A stretch of 64,000 nt of DNA from positions 372,001 through 436,000 of the forward strand of contig NW_027488693.1 of NCBI RefSeq assembly GCF_050948215.1, in the 5' to 3' direction. Shown piece by piece: positions 41,738 through 51,995 of the stretch (its first letter is position 1; each line of letters begins with the position of its first letter). The stretch is from Halictus rubicundus (taxonomy: Eukaryota; Arthropoda; Insecta; Hymenoptera; Halictidae). Under the pieces are notes generated by a model. That model made no database searches and was not told the DNA's origin. It was given only the letters and a program-made list of their open reading frames with translations. The position numbers and the translations under genes were made by a program.

Positions 41738-42204
41738 GTTCAGGCGCTCGATATTTTGGTAATGTGACGACGATACGTCTGAGTGGGGCCAAGCCGGCGA
41801 AAGGGTTTGCCCCCACCCCCGCCGCGTGGGACGGCGCGCCGCGCCGCGGCGACCCATGATTCTGGCATCACGACTGGACGAGTCTGATCGAGCTCGATGA
41901 ATGCAGTTGTGTTCGTACGTGTCGTACTACATATTGCGTTCGTCGTTTATTTTCTCACTACAAACGTGAAAGAAAATAACGCAACTACATTCTGAGTCAC
42001 ATAGATTGACATCTCGCAGAAAACGATCAACTACATAATTATTGATTAATTAATTCTTAACTCTTTCGAATTTCACAATTAATATTAATCGATATTTTAC
42101 ATGATTCTTTAAAGCTAAAATTTATGTTGTTTAAATGAAATATACATGAAAATATATAGTAAATTTCAATTTAATTTCTTTTTCAAATTCAGTTACAAAA
42201 TACA
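41738..42204. other. Spacer, no gene seen
   Basis: A GC-rich patch at 41770-41870 and AT-rich sequence beyond. Nothing recognised. Confidence 0.4.
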
Positions 42205-44040
42205 GGGTGGCCCACATAACTCTGAACAGCTCAATATCTCGAAAACTATGCCATCGATTTTAAAGTTCTTAGTCTTAAATTGCATGGAACTGAAGGGCCT
42301 TTCTGACTACATAAACGTGAAGTGGCCTCCCTTCCCTTTTAACGGGGGAGGGGTGGTACCTTTATAAAATGTTACATATTTAGATTCTACCGGAAAAAAC
42401 AAGTCAATTTTGTCTGAAACATTTTTTTGTCAGATACTTCCATGATGAGATATAACAGTTTGAAGTTTCGAGTTGTAGGTACTTGAAGCGCTCGGAAATA
42501 GCGTTATGGAATTATGCGCGCTTGAGTCCTTTGCTTATTCGTGAAGAAATAAAATGTACTTTAAATTAAATGTTCAAAATGTCCTCCACGGGCTTGTAAA
42601 CATTTATTTACTCGAAACATCAAAGTTGTTCTAACACTTTTTAACATTTCGGGAGTCACTGAAGCGCAAGCGTCATGTATTCTTTGTTTCATATCCTCTT
42701 TTGTCGTCGGCGGTTCAAACATAACTTTGTCCTTTACATATCCCCATAAGAAAAAATCTAATGGTGTTAGATCGGGGGATCGAGGAGGCCATTGACGAGG
42801 TCCCCCACGATCTATCCATTTGTTCCCAAATTTTTCGTTCAAAAATTGCCTGGTGATGATTGCAAAATGTGGAGGAGCGCCGTCTTGTTGGAACCACATT
42901 TCTCTTCTAACGTGCAGTGGCACATCTTCCAAAAGCGCAGGCAAATGATTTTTTAAGAAATCACAATAACTTGCAGATGTTACAGTTTCTTGAAAAAAAT
43001 AAGGTCCAATCACAAAATCTCCTATTAGGCCACACCAAACATTTAAAGACCATCGATGTTGAAAGGGAACACATCGCATCCAATTTGGGTTTTCCACGGC
43101 CCAATAATGCAGATTATGTCTATTTACATGCCCTGAATTCATAAAAGTGGCCTCATCGGAAAAAAGTATTATGCACAAAAAGTCATTTTCCACAACACCC
43201 TGCAGCCACTCACAAAATCTTACGCGGTGATCGTAATCTGCTATCGAAAGCTCTTGTGATAAAACCATGTGATATGGATGATATACTTTTGCCGTTTCAA
43301 AATTCGTTGAATTGATGAACGACTAATATGTGATGTTTGTGCAAGTGTACGTTCACTAATATGAGGATTTAATGTAATTGCAGCAAGAATACTGGCACTA
43401 TTATTTTCATTAGTGACAGCTTTAGGTTTATTGCGAGTTTTTTTTACACAATTCACCGTGCTCGCGAAGCCGCTTTTCTAAATTATGAAATGTTGCATGA
43501 CATTTTTTGATCCCATAACGTTCAAATAACACCTAACGTTAATAACATATTCACTTCTGTGTCAAAAGTAGCCATAATCACAATGTTACTGCTTGAATAA
43601 CAGCTCTAAACTGAAAACATTTTCATAGATAAGTGAGTCAAACTCAAGTATTGTAAATATTGTTGTTTGTGTTTCTTCATGAATAAGCAAAGGACTCAAG
43701 CGCGTATAATTCCATAACGCTATTTCCGAGCGCTTCAAGTACCTGCAACTCGAAACTTCAAACTGTTAGATCTCATCATGGATGTATCTGACAAAAAAAT
43801 GTTTCAGACAAAATTGACTTGTTTTTTCCGGTAGAATCTAAATATGTAACATTTTATACGGGGTTCCATTTAAAATTACAAAGGCACCTCCCCTCCCCCA
43901 TTAAAGGGGAAGGGAGGCCACTTCACGTTTATGTAGTCAGAAAGGCCCTTCAGTTCCATGCAATTTAAAACTAAGAACTTTAAAATCGATGGCATAGTTT
44001 TCGAGATATTGAGCTGTTCAGAGTTATGTGGGCCACCCTG
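42205..44040 (-). mobile_element. Tc1/mariner-superfamily transposon with very long TIRs
   Basis: 1836 bases flanked by TA (42203-42204 and 44041-44042). Ends read CAGGGTGGCCCACATAACTC. The inverted repeats are unusually long, about 345 bases on the left and 370 on the right, with some divergence including a CCCCATTAAAGGGG region. The transposase lies between them on the minus strand and is frameshifted. Confidence 0.85.
42561..43456 (-). pseudogene. Mariner-type transposase, frameshifted
   Basis: DDE/D cut-and-paste transposase. The N-terminal piece (43241-43456) ends in a helix-turn-helix (SERTLAQTSHISRSSIQRILKRQ). The catalytic piece (42561-43268) has LFSDEATFMNSGHVNRHN, MWFQQDGAPPH and WPPRSPDLTPLDFFLWG, placing the acids in the SDE, QQDG and SPD motifs with 36 residues between the last two (DD36-37D type). 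The tail ends GGHFEHLI. The two pieces are in different frames, switching near 43270-43285, so this copy is inactive unless helped in trans. Confidence 0.85.
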
Positions 44041-44439
44041 TATATTCAAAATGGATGCGCATCAATAGTGTTAAAAAATTATAGAAATACGAATAATAAT
44101 TATACGTATGGAGAAATGTATAAATAAAATGTATAAAATAAATGTATGAAAATTGTATTTCTATAATTTGAAAATGTGGTATCTATATTTATTTAATGTT
44201 ATATTTGTAATAATTAATATTATATTTTTTATGACATCTAATAAAAAAATATAATTTGAACATATAGTCATCCCGTACATAACTCGTCAATCATTTGTAT
44301 TTGACCAGATTTTATCATTCTTGTGGATCTAGTTCCAGCAGTTATCGTTCGTCAGCGTAGAGGGCGTAAGAAAACCAGTTGTTTACATATGAGACACGAA
44401 GCCCCATATGGTGATTGGTCTAGTCCTATACCTCGTCTG
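44041..44439. other. AT-rich spacer
   Basis: No gene seen. AT-rich to about 44265, then mixed-composition sequence leading into the U repeat. Confidence 0.4.
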
Positions 44440-45031
44440 TGCTGGGACCCACTTTGAGACTCACAGTTTAACACGGGGGCTGGCAATCTTTGTTTATATA
44501 TATCTCGTCGGTGCCCCAACGTCGAGATACTCTCGTCAGTTGTGGAACTAAGAACGTGGAACTATCACTGATCCACCGACGAGATGTATATAAAGACTGC
44601 CAGCACCGACGAGATATATATAAAGACTGCCAGCCCCCGTGTTAAACTGCGTGTCTCAAAGTGGGTCCCAGGTGGGTACTGGGAGCGGTCGGTAACGGCC
44701 CCAATGTCGAGATACTCTCGTCGGTTGTGGAACTAAGAACATTTGCTCGTGAATTATGGAAAAAACGTCAGTGACAGAGGCAATAAATAAACGTATAATG
44801 CGTAGAATGAAAATAATTATCTTTTATTGTATAATTTCATTACACTCTTATTGCCTTCTTATTTTCCATATTGTTCACCATTGTAATCATTATTTTATAA
44901 TCGATAATTTATAGGTGTAATTAATTAATTTGGAACTTCTTGCGATATTTATAAAATAATGATTATTCAACAAAATATATTCTGTAATAGTTATAGAATA
45001 AAAAAAAAGAATAAATACAATATTCAAGTAA
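44440..45031. repeat. U repeat, copy 1, with 70-base inverted repeat
   Basis: Starts with an inverted pair (about 44450-44520 and 44600-44670) containing GGGACCCACTTTGAGAC..., GCCAGCCCC and TATATATCTCGTCGGTG. An AT-rich tail with AACATTTGCTCGTGAATTA... follows. The same unit is at 48520-48958 and 56962-57382. Nature unknown, probably a non-autonomous element. Base 45032 is where an LTR starts. Confidence 0.6.
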
Positions 45032-45594
45032 TGTGGCGGACCCCTTGGAGAAGGGTTGATCGGACCCAGGTAGGAGCGTCGTCTGCGGGCTGGGACCTTG
45101 GACGCACTTGGTCGCCAGGCCCAAGCTCTTCCCGAGCGCACACTTAGTCGCCGGAAGTCTGTTCCTACCTGGGGTGCACATTTGGCGACCAGGTTCGGGG
45201 TTTTTCCTTGGCGTGCACATTTGGCCGCCAACCCTTGACTTTCGCCAGGACACGGATGTTCGGTGCAAGGACACGAACTTTCTCCAAGGGGCACGTACAG
45301 GAAGCGACATCCCCACTCCAGAAGTTTTCTTGTTCGAAGGAAATTCCTGGAGGATATAAGCGCGGATTCTGACGGATGACAGGGTCAGTCAGTCAGTCAG
45401 TTCAAGTCAGTCAGTCGTTGTGAGAAGTCGTCATTCGCCGTCAGTTGTTCGTAGTCGTTTATCCGTAGTTCTTGTTTCATTGTTATTTCATTTTCTTTGT
45501 TCCTTGTTACGTCGTTGAGTTTTTGTTATTTCATTAATAAATGGTTATTGTTATATTGGGTGAATCCTTTACTGAACACCCAAACCACAACACA
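45032..45594 (+). mobile_element. LTR-like unit, plus orientation
   Basis: TGTGGCGGACC...CCACAACACA with a TATAAGCG box at about 45354, a (CAGT)n tract (45385-45418) and AATAAA at about 45536. The sequence without it exists at 48958 (CAAGTAATGACAAAATTC), but the right flank here does not match, so it is not a simple solo insertion. Its first 148 bases recur at 57383-57530. Confidence 0.6.
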
Positions 45595-45675
45595 TACCAA
45601 AAGGAAATAAAAATTTTTTTATCTTTTATTCGTTACTCGAAATTTTTATTTAGATAAATATTTTGCCCAACTCTG
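45595..45675. mobile_element. hAT-like right terminus
   Basis: AT-rich TTATCTTTTATTCG... ending TGCCCAACTCTG at 45675, inverted relative to the left terminus at 35292 and 50142. It may be the displaced right end of the element starting at 35292. Confidence 0.5.
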
Positions 45676-46189
45676 GTTGAGCTTAGCTCGGCTCGATTGT
45701 GCGAGTCGAGTCGAGTACTCGCACGATGCGAGCTACCCGCACCGATGCGAGCTATCCGCACCGATGCGAGCTGCTCGAAATAAAATCAGGCGTAAAATGA
45801 CATGATGCGAGTTACAGCGGGAAGATCAGCACATCGATATTATCAAGCATTTTAGTATATTGACAATGCTAAATGTTTGCGATGTTTTATTATATATTTT
45901 GATAGTGAAATGTTGATTCAGAATTTGTATAACCCTTATTGAAAATAATTATGCAATAACAACTATTTCCTAGATTTATGTAAATAACTAGCTGTGATCT
46001 GTAAAGAACGGTATTTTATATATTCCTTTATATTATACTCCGGGGTTCAGTGTACAGTCGTAAAAATGTGTTGTTGCAAAATTGTTTATAATGTTAAAAA
46101 TTAACGTTAAGCTTCGTTAAATAGTTTTTGAAAGGAATGGATATATAAATATTGTATAATATTGATGTGTATTTATACGAGGTCGCCGC

Positions 46190-46246
46190 CGCGTCTACAA
46201 TGTATGCTGGCGGTTCGTCGGCGTGCTCTTTGCACAGGCCGCCACA
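46190..46246 (-). repeat. LTR 5' end related to element C
   Basis: On the minus strand TGTGGCGGCCTGTGCA... with GAGCACGCCGACGAACCGCC and TATAAATAC just after. Close to the LTR start of element C (21785-21827). Only the beginning is recognisable; its extent to the left is unclear. Confidence 0.5.
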
Positions 46247-46786
46247 CTGGTACTCGCACCAAAGGTCAAAAGACTGAATTCTGGTAAGCTGAGAAAAACT
46301 GTTTGACAGAATCTGAGCTAACTAACCTGAGAATAGATTGTCTTAGACTTTTATATTTTTCGATAATGAATAACTAGCTAGTGGCTCGATGGGGAGGGAA
46401 GAGCAAAACGCATACGCGTGCCGGTAGATTAAATACTCAGAGCGGGTGACCTAAGTGGGCGAGTGCAGGCGAGAGCCGGTCATAAACCTTAGCTCGCTGA
46501 CGAGAGCCCTACTGTCCCATTGTACGGAAGTACACTTTTTAGAAGAAATGGCCGAGATAACGAACCAAAAAGGCAGTAAACCATTTTCACACTGCACAAT
46601 TATAAACATGGAGATAGCGCAGGTTGCTTAGCGAGAAACGTGCGGCCGCTTCTCGTTATACATTATGCAGTCAGTCTCATAATTGATGGCAGACACTTTA
46701 AATCAGAATAACTTTTTTTATAAATCGACCAAACGACTTCAGCTGTTCTGCCAAACTAGATAGATTAATTTACTAGATGACATGTA

Positions 46787-46978
46787 ATGAAAACGCAGGA
46801 AAAATTGCGTTATATAATTGCGTTAATTGTCGAGCTAGGAAGTAGATTTAACTTTGCTGCCACTACGAATTATTTGGTAGTTAGCATGATTTTGGACCAT
46901 CGTATAAAAGATCGACTGTTATCCATGGAGAAGAGCCAACAATTGCAAATTGAAAAAAGATTTAGATTAAAATATTAA
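46787..46978 (+). pseudogene. Possible hAT transposase fragment
   Basis: 63 codons. YLVVSMILDHRIKDRLLSMEK resembles the hAT segment around LDPRFK, before the dimerisation domain. The motif is degenerate (LDHRIKD), and nothing on either side continues it. It could be chance, but its place inside a hAT-like terminal repeat makes it worth recording. Confidence 0.3.
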
Positions 46979-47028
46979 CTAAACAGAAAGTATGACGAGT
47001 GTTGAACGTAGACATCAGATCCTTTTAA
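46979..47028. other. Short spacer before MITE
   Basis: Ends in TTAA at 47025-47028, one side of the target site of the following element. Confidence 0.4.
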
Positions 47029-47998
47029 AAGGGCCTAGCCGATTTATGGTCAAAACTGCCCTTAGAGGAAAAACCCCTCTGAGTAAAATTTCAACCCCCT
47101 ATCTTGCCCATGAGGTTAGTTACAGGGTAAATTAGATTTCGCGGTTCTCCGCGTATTTCCCGCACTCTGATGCTTTCTAAAATTCTGAAAAAAATGTGAC
47201 ATATTTTGGATTCTAAGGCTGATTTTTGATAATTTTTTCAGATTTTTTTGTTACAAACTGTGGTCGTAAAAAAAATGAAAAACCTCCAAAAAATCGGAAA
47301 AATGCAGATTTCTCAAAAATTTGAAAACATGCTATTCTACTGTTTAGTTCCTTGTTAAAGTACTATAACAGGCAGTGTCGTCAATTTTTTTTAGATTTTT
47401 TGTTGTGGGACATCATCGTCAAAAAACAATAAAAACCGAATTTTTTCGACGTTTTTGCTATTAGGAGGAAAGTTACACTTGTTGGTTTTATCGCAGCTAT
47501 ATATTAAGTAATTTTTAGCATTATTAAATTGAAACAAGTAATTCTTTGACCTAAGAAATGTGATTTAAGAGAAAGAATAAATTGTATTTTGTGTGATATA
47601 TACCAGAATGTTCGTAAAGTTTTGTAACATCGCCGGACGTCGAACTAAGGAGCGGATACGCTGGGGTTCTTATCCCGTCGGTGGTAAATGTTTTTTCCCA
47701 TACATCATCTTTATTTTTTCAATTTCTTATATTATTTATTCATGTGATTTTAACAATATTTTTTTAATGTTTTAAAAATATTGAAGTAACATTGATTAGG
47801 CAATGAATATTTATATTATTGTGTTCGTCTACGATTTCCGCCAGATATGAAATTGCTTGTGAAAATTGGTAAGATTCCGTGAAAAGAATTTTGAAATCTA
47901 CGTCTGTCATTTCCAGAAAATCAAGAAATCAATACTGTTTGAAATGGAATCTTTTTGCGGTTCCAATTGTTTTGACCATCTTAATCGGCTATGCCCTT
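47029..47998. mobile_element. Shorter relative of the tRNA-like palindromic transposon
   Basis: 970 bases with ends AAGGGCCTAGCCG / CGGCTATGCCCTT and TTAA on both sides (47025-47028, 47999-48002). The left part matches the left arm of 27849-30339, including a decayed tRNA-like unit (47628-47695) that has lost about 20 bases with the A box and has a changed B box. Its right part matches a piece of the transposase region (compare 28757-28950). It is an internally deleted, older copy. Confidence 0.75.
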
Positions 47999-48519
47999 TT
48001 AAATCTTATCACCTATACTTGCACAGTACCGAATGACAGGCTGTTGGAACTTCCAACTTCCAACTTGGTTTCACGTTAATTTTCAACATTATAAACAATT
48101 TTGCGACAACACATTTTTACGACTGTACAGTGAACCGGAGTATAATCTAAAGGAATATATAAAATACCGTTCTTTACAGATCACATCTAGTTATTTACAT
48201 AAATCTAAATAGTTGTTATTGCATAATTATTTTCAATAAGGGTTATACAAATTCTGAATCAACATTTCACTATCAAAATATATAATAAAACATCGCAAAC
48301 ATTTAGCATTGTCAATATACTAAAATGCTTGATAATATCAATGTGCTGATCTTCCTGCTGTAACTCGCATCATGTCATTTTACGCCTGATTTTATTTCGA
48401 GCCGTTCGCTTCGTTGCGAGCAGCTCGCATCGTGCGAGTACTCGACTCGACTCGAAAAGCGAGTCCCGGCTCGACTGGACCCGAGCTCGGCTCGCAAATG
48501 CGAGCTTGGCTGCAGGCCT

Positions 48520-48958
48520 AGTGCCAGGTGGGTGCTGGGATCGGTCGGTAACGGCCCCAATGTCGAGATACTCTCGTCGGTTGTGGAACTAAGAAAGTGG
48601 AACTATCACTGATCTCAAATACCAACATCGCTAAACATGCCGCGCTCGCTACCTAAATAGAACATTTGCTCGTGAATTACGGAAGAAACGTCAGTGACAT
48701 AGGCAATAAATAAACGGATAATGCGTAGAATGAGAATAATTATTTTTTATTGTATAATTTCATTACACTATTATTGCCTTCTTATTTTCCATATTATTCA
48801 CCATTGTAATCATTATTTTATAATCGATAGTTTATAGGTGAAATTAATTAATTTGGAATTTATTGCGATATTTATAAAATAATGATTATTCAACAAAATA
48901 TATTCTGTAATAGTTATAGAATAAACAAAAAGAATAAATACAATATTCAAGTAATGAC
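48520..48958. repeat. U repeat, copy 2
   Basis: Matches copies 1 and 3 with more differences, and includes an extra segment around 48600-48655. It ends in CAAGTAATGAC, the form without an LTR at that point. It supplies the pre-insertion sequence for 45032 and 57383. Confidence 0.65.
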
Positions 48959-49709
48959 AAAATTCAATCGTTCTTATTGTGATCCGTAGTAACAACCACA
49001 GAAAATTATTTTTTTACTTATTTAACCGATAATACCACTTCTAATGCTGGACTGCAATTATTCAAGTAAAGGTAGTAACGAAATAAAAGTGTTATGTAAT
49101 GAAACTAACTTTCGACGGATCTTATCCATATAAAGCTATTTGGTGGCAGTATTATTGCTATTTGTACAGACACACAGATACACAGATTCTTATATCTTGC
49201 AATGCACGTTGTTTTTTTCTCCGTCAACCGATTTCGATGAAATTTTCAGCTTCTGTATCCCTAACATAGAGGTAGAGATAAAAGTTTTGAAAAGTGTCTG
49301 TCATTTTAAGTTTTAATTATAATTGTATTGATTGCTATTTTTTATACCTTATAGAATTGTTTCTTTACATTTAATATTCTTTATATTTTATCAGCAATAA
49401 ACTTTATGTATAATCATTAATGGTATTGTTAAATTTAATTTTCTGTGAGTAATTGTCAATACATATACATTAGTAACCACATCTAGAGTTTTGCCCGAAA
49501 TTCGGCTATTTGTCAGCAGCGAAAACCAATCTGTCGAACTCGAGACGGGAAGGATACGCCGCATCTCTTTCTTTTCATATGCTGTCCTTTTTTTGCGTCC
49601 GAAACTTCCTTCGTTCATTACACAAGTAAATATCATCGGAATTTTGTCATATTTGGTACCGTTTTCCGTAGAAAAATGCCACGAGTATGTTGGTGAAAGT
49701 CCGATAGAA
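48959..49709. other. Spacer with an older copy of the following block
   Basis: No gene seen. 49560-49700 (TGCTGTCC..GCGTCCGAAAC..., CACGAGTATGTTGG) is a diverged tandem copy of 49800-49940. Left of that the sequence is AT-rich and unassigned. Confidence 0.4.
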
Positions 49710-50141
49710 AAATAATTAATAATGAAAAAGTTTATTTTTTTATTTAAAGGCCTGAGCTCACGCCAGTCTTTCATCTTTTCCGAACGCTTCGACTCTCCGC
49801 GGCTCTTTCTTTCCCATACGCTGTCCTTCTTCGCGTCCGAAACATCAATCGTTCATTACACAAGTAATTATCATCGGAATTATATCATATTAAGTTTCAT
49901 TTTAATCAGAAAAATGTCACGAATATGTTGGTAAAAGTTAAAAAAAAGAAAATAACGAAAAATAAAGAAGCTTTGTGATTGGATTAGTAGTGGTCTTCTG
50001 GTCTCACACCGATATAGCCGACAATGTGTGGTCCACTCCTCGGGGATGACGTTTCTCTAGTTTCGCTGTCCGCTTCTCCGTGCAACATTATATCGTAGAC
50101 GGATATTCTCTCCTTTTGAATGCCAGTCATTTTGGTGTGCC
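49710..50141. repeat. 1 kb duplicated block, copy 2 (left part)
   Basis: Direct-orientation partner of 34858-35291, with scattered substitutions. Continues into the hAT-like MITE that starts at 50142. Confidence 0.75.
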
Positions 50142-50949
50142 CAGAGTTGGGCATTATTAGATAAAAATTATTTAAATAACGATTCGAATAAAAGATACTT
50201 CATCTTTATTCGTTATTCGAAGGTTCGAATGAAAAAGGTATCTTTATTCGACGAGTATCGAATAAATAATTTTATTCGACGAGAATTTATCCGACGAATA
50301 AAGATACTTTTTTTTATTCGAAGCGGATTTATTCAAACTACGAGAAATTTTTTCATCTTTCATCTGTATCTTTTATTCGAAGGCTTCAAATAAATGCTCG
50401 AATAACTTTTGCCGAGTGCCGAGCTTCAAAGACCCAGCGACGACAGACGACATACAATGTAAACGGATGGAGAATCGCGCACGAATGAAAGTTTAAACTT
50501 TTAGATTGTGCAATATATCCTCATGAAATTGTGACGAGCGAATGGAGGGGATTTTCCTGATGAAAATGAGATCAAATTCGGGTGTAATCGACCAAGTTTC
50601 ACTGATACGTAATGTTACGATAAAAATTACAATCTCATTAAAGACAGTCCAAATGATGTCGTGTTTAGACTCATTTTGATCGGGATGAGCTCTACAACTC
50701 ATTCGTATTAACAATATTGTTCTGATTAAAAACATAAAAGCATAAATTGCCAATAATGTTGGATTCTCCATCTGCTTACATTGTAGGCTGTTGGTCGGTC
50801 TTTATAAAAAAATCTTTATTCGTCGAATAAATTCATTACGTGCGGAATAGAGATAACATAATTATTTTTATTTGACGCGTAACAAATCATTTTTTATCTT
50901 TTATTCGCTGTTTGAAATGTCTATTTCAATAAAAATTTGCCCATCTTTG
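50142..50949. mobile_element. hAT-like AT-rich MITE, 808 bases
   Basis: Begins CAGAGTTGGGCATTATTAG and ends TTTGCCCATCTTTG, inverted forms of one hAT-type terminus. Subterminal GAATAAAAGATA repeats are mirrored at the other end. It includes a copy of the 68-codon frame (50493-50699). No 8-base duplication could be recognised. Confidence 0.65.
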
Positions 50950-51574
50950 CTTCTACAATTATATTATTTTATATTATATTAATTCATCCACGTGATTCTC
51001 TCTCAAACTCTATACTATTCGGAATAGTACGTTAAATAAACGCTACTCTGGTTTTCAACATATTTCTGTTCCCACAGATCGATTCTTGGAACAATTATCT
51101 ATAAAAAAAAGTGTAAGGAAATAATGCTTGTTCATGAAATATTTTTAAATTACAAATTAAGGTATCTCATATGGAAGTAGAAATTGATTTTCCTAAAATT
51201 ATGCTTTAATAATTTCTTACGTAAAATATTTTGACGAATTTTTCGTCCTTGATATTAGTTTTACTTTTAATATTTTAGATCTTAAAAAGCAACACTAAAA
51301 AAAAATATCTTTTTAATTTGAATACGTTTGTCGGAGAATGTAACATTTGATAATCGATATGGGTCCGTGATGATTCACCTTCTCAGCGACGAGAAGTTCC
51401 TTAGTGGTCTTCTGCACCGACGAGATACCGTCGTTGGCCTTCTGTTTCTTACTCCAGCCAAAATCTATCCTAGAGAGCGGTAGACAACACCGTATTTTTC
51501 GAGCGACACATTCTCCCGTAAGGCTGTCAGTCTTTATATATATCTCGTCGGTGGATCAGTGCACCCACGAGATA
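50950..51574. other. Spacer with part of U repeat copy 3
   Basis: AT-rich without a gene to about 51360. From about 51370 on, GACGAGA(A/T)-rich sequence and TCTTTATATATATCTCGTCGGTG belong to the U family, which is then split by element D. Confidence 0.45.
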
Positions 51575-51578
51575 TATA

Positions 51579-51953
51579 TGTAGGATCATACGGACCACGG
51601 AATGACAAAAAACCATTGGTATTTTAAAGAGTGAATATATTTAACAAAAAAAAAAGGAACAAAAGACAAGGTATAAACAAGAGATATTCGAAGCGCGCTT
51701 CTCCACGTCTCGACGAGAACTGCCCGATACCGAACATCTCCCAAACTCGCCAGCTCGTCCACATTGTCTGTTATTGTAACGCGGCGGCCGCGATCGGGCC
51801 GCTCGGGTCCGCGCGGGTCCTTTACTCCCGCCGACAAACGATGCCGCCGAACGCGCGCGGAACGAAGGCACAAGGAAACGACACAGCCGCGCACGGGAGT
51901 TTATCTTTCACGCGCGGCACTCGAATCATTCTCGGACACGCACTGGACCTACA
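51579..51953 (-). repeat. 3' LTR of D
   Basis: 375 bases, matching 56587-56961 throughout, GC-rich centre with GCGGCCGCGATCG. The pol stop lies 43 bases inside from its edge, and the polypurine-like stretch CAACCTCCAGG region lies within pol, so the tract is not obvious. Confidence 0.93.
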
Positions 51954-51995
51954 ACCGGCCGTCCTGCTCGGGTATCGTCCTCGATACCTCACAGC

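Larger units (their letters stand above)
45676..48519. mobile_element. Large inverted-repeat element, hAT-like end, with nested MITE
   Basis: Inverted arms of about 430 bases (45690-46120 and 48075-48510) contain GAGTCGAGTACTCG-type dyads and long AT-rich stretches. The right end reads (on the minus strand) TAGGCCTGCAGCCAAGCTCG, a common hAT-type terminus. The interior holds an LTR remnant (46190-46246), a possible hAT transposase scrap (46787-46978) and a MITE (47029-47998). Confidence 0.55.

Noticed and set aside
51586..51894. 102-codon frame also found at 56594-56902
   Set aside because: Both copies are within the identical LTRs of element D, so equality is explained by LTR identity.
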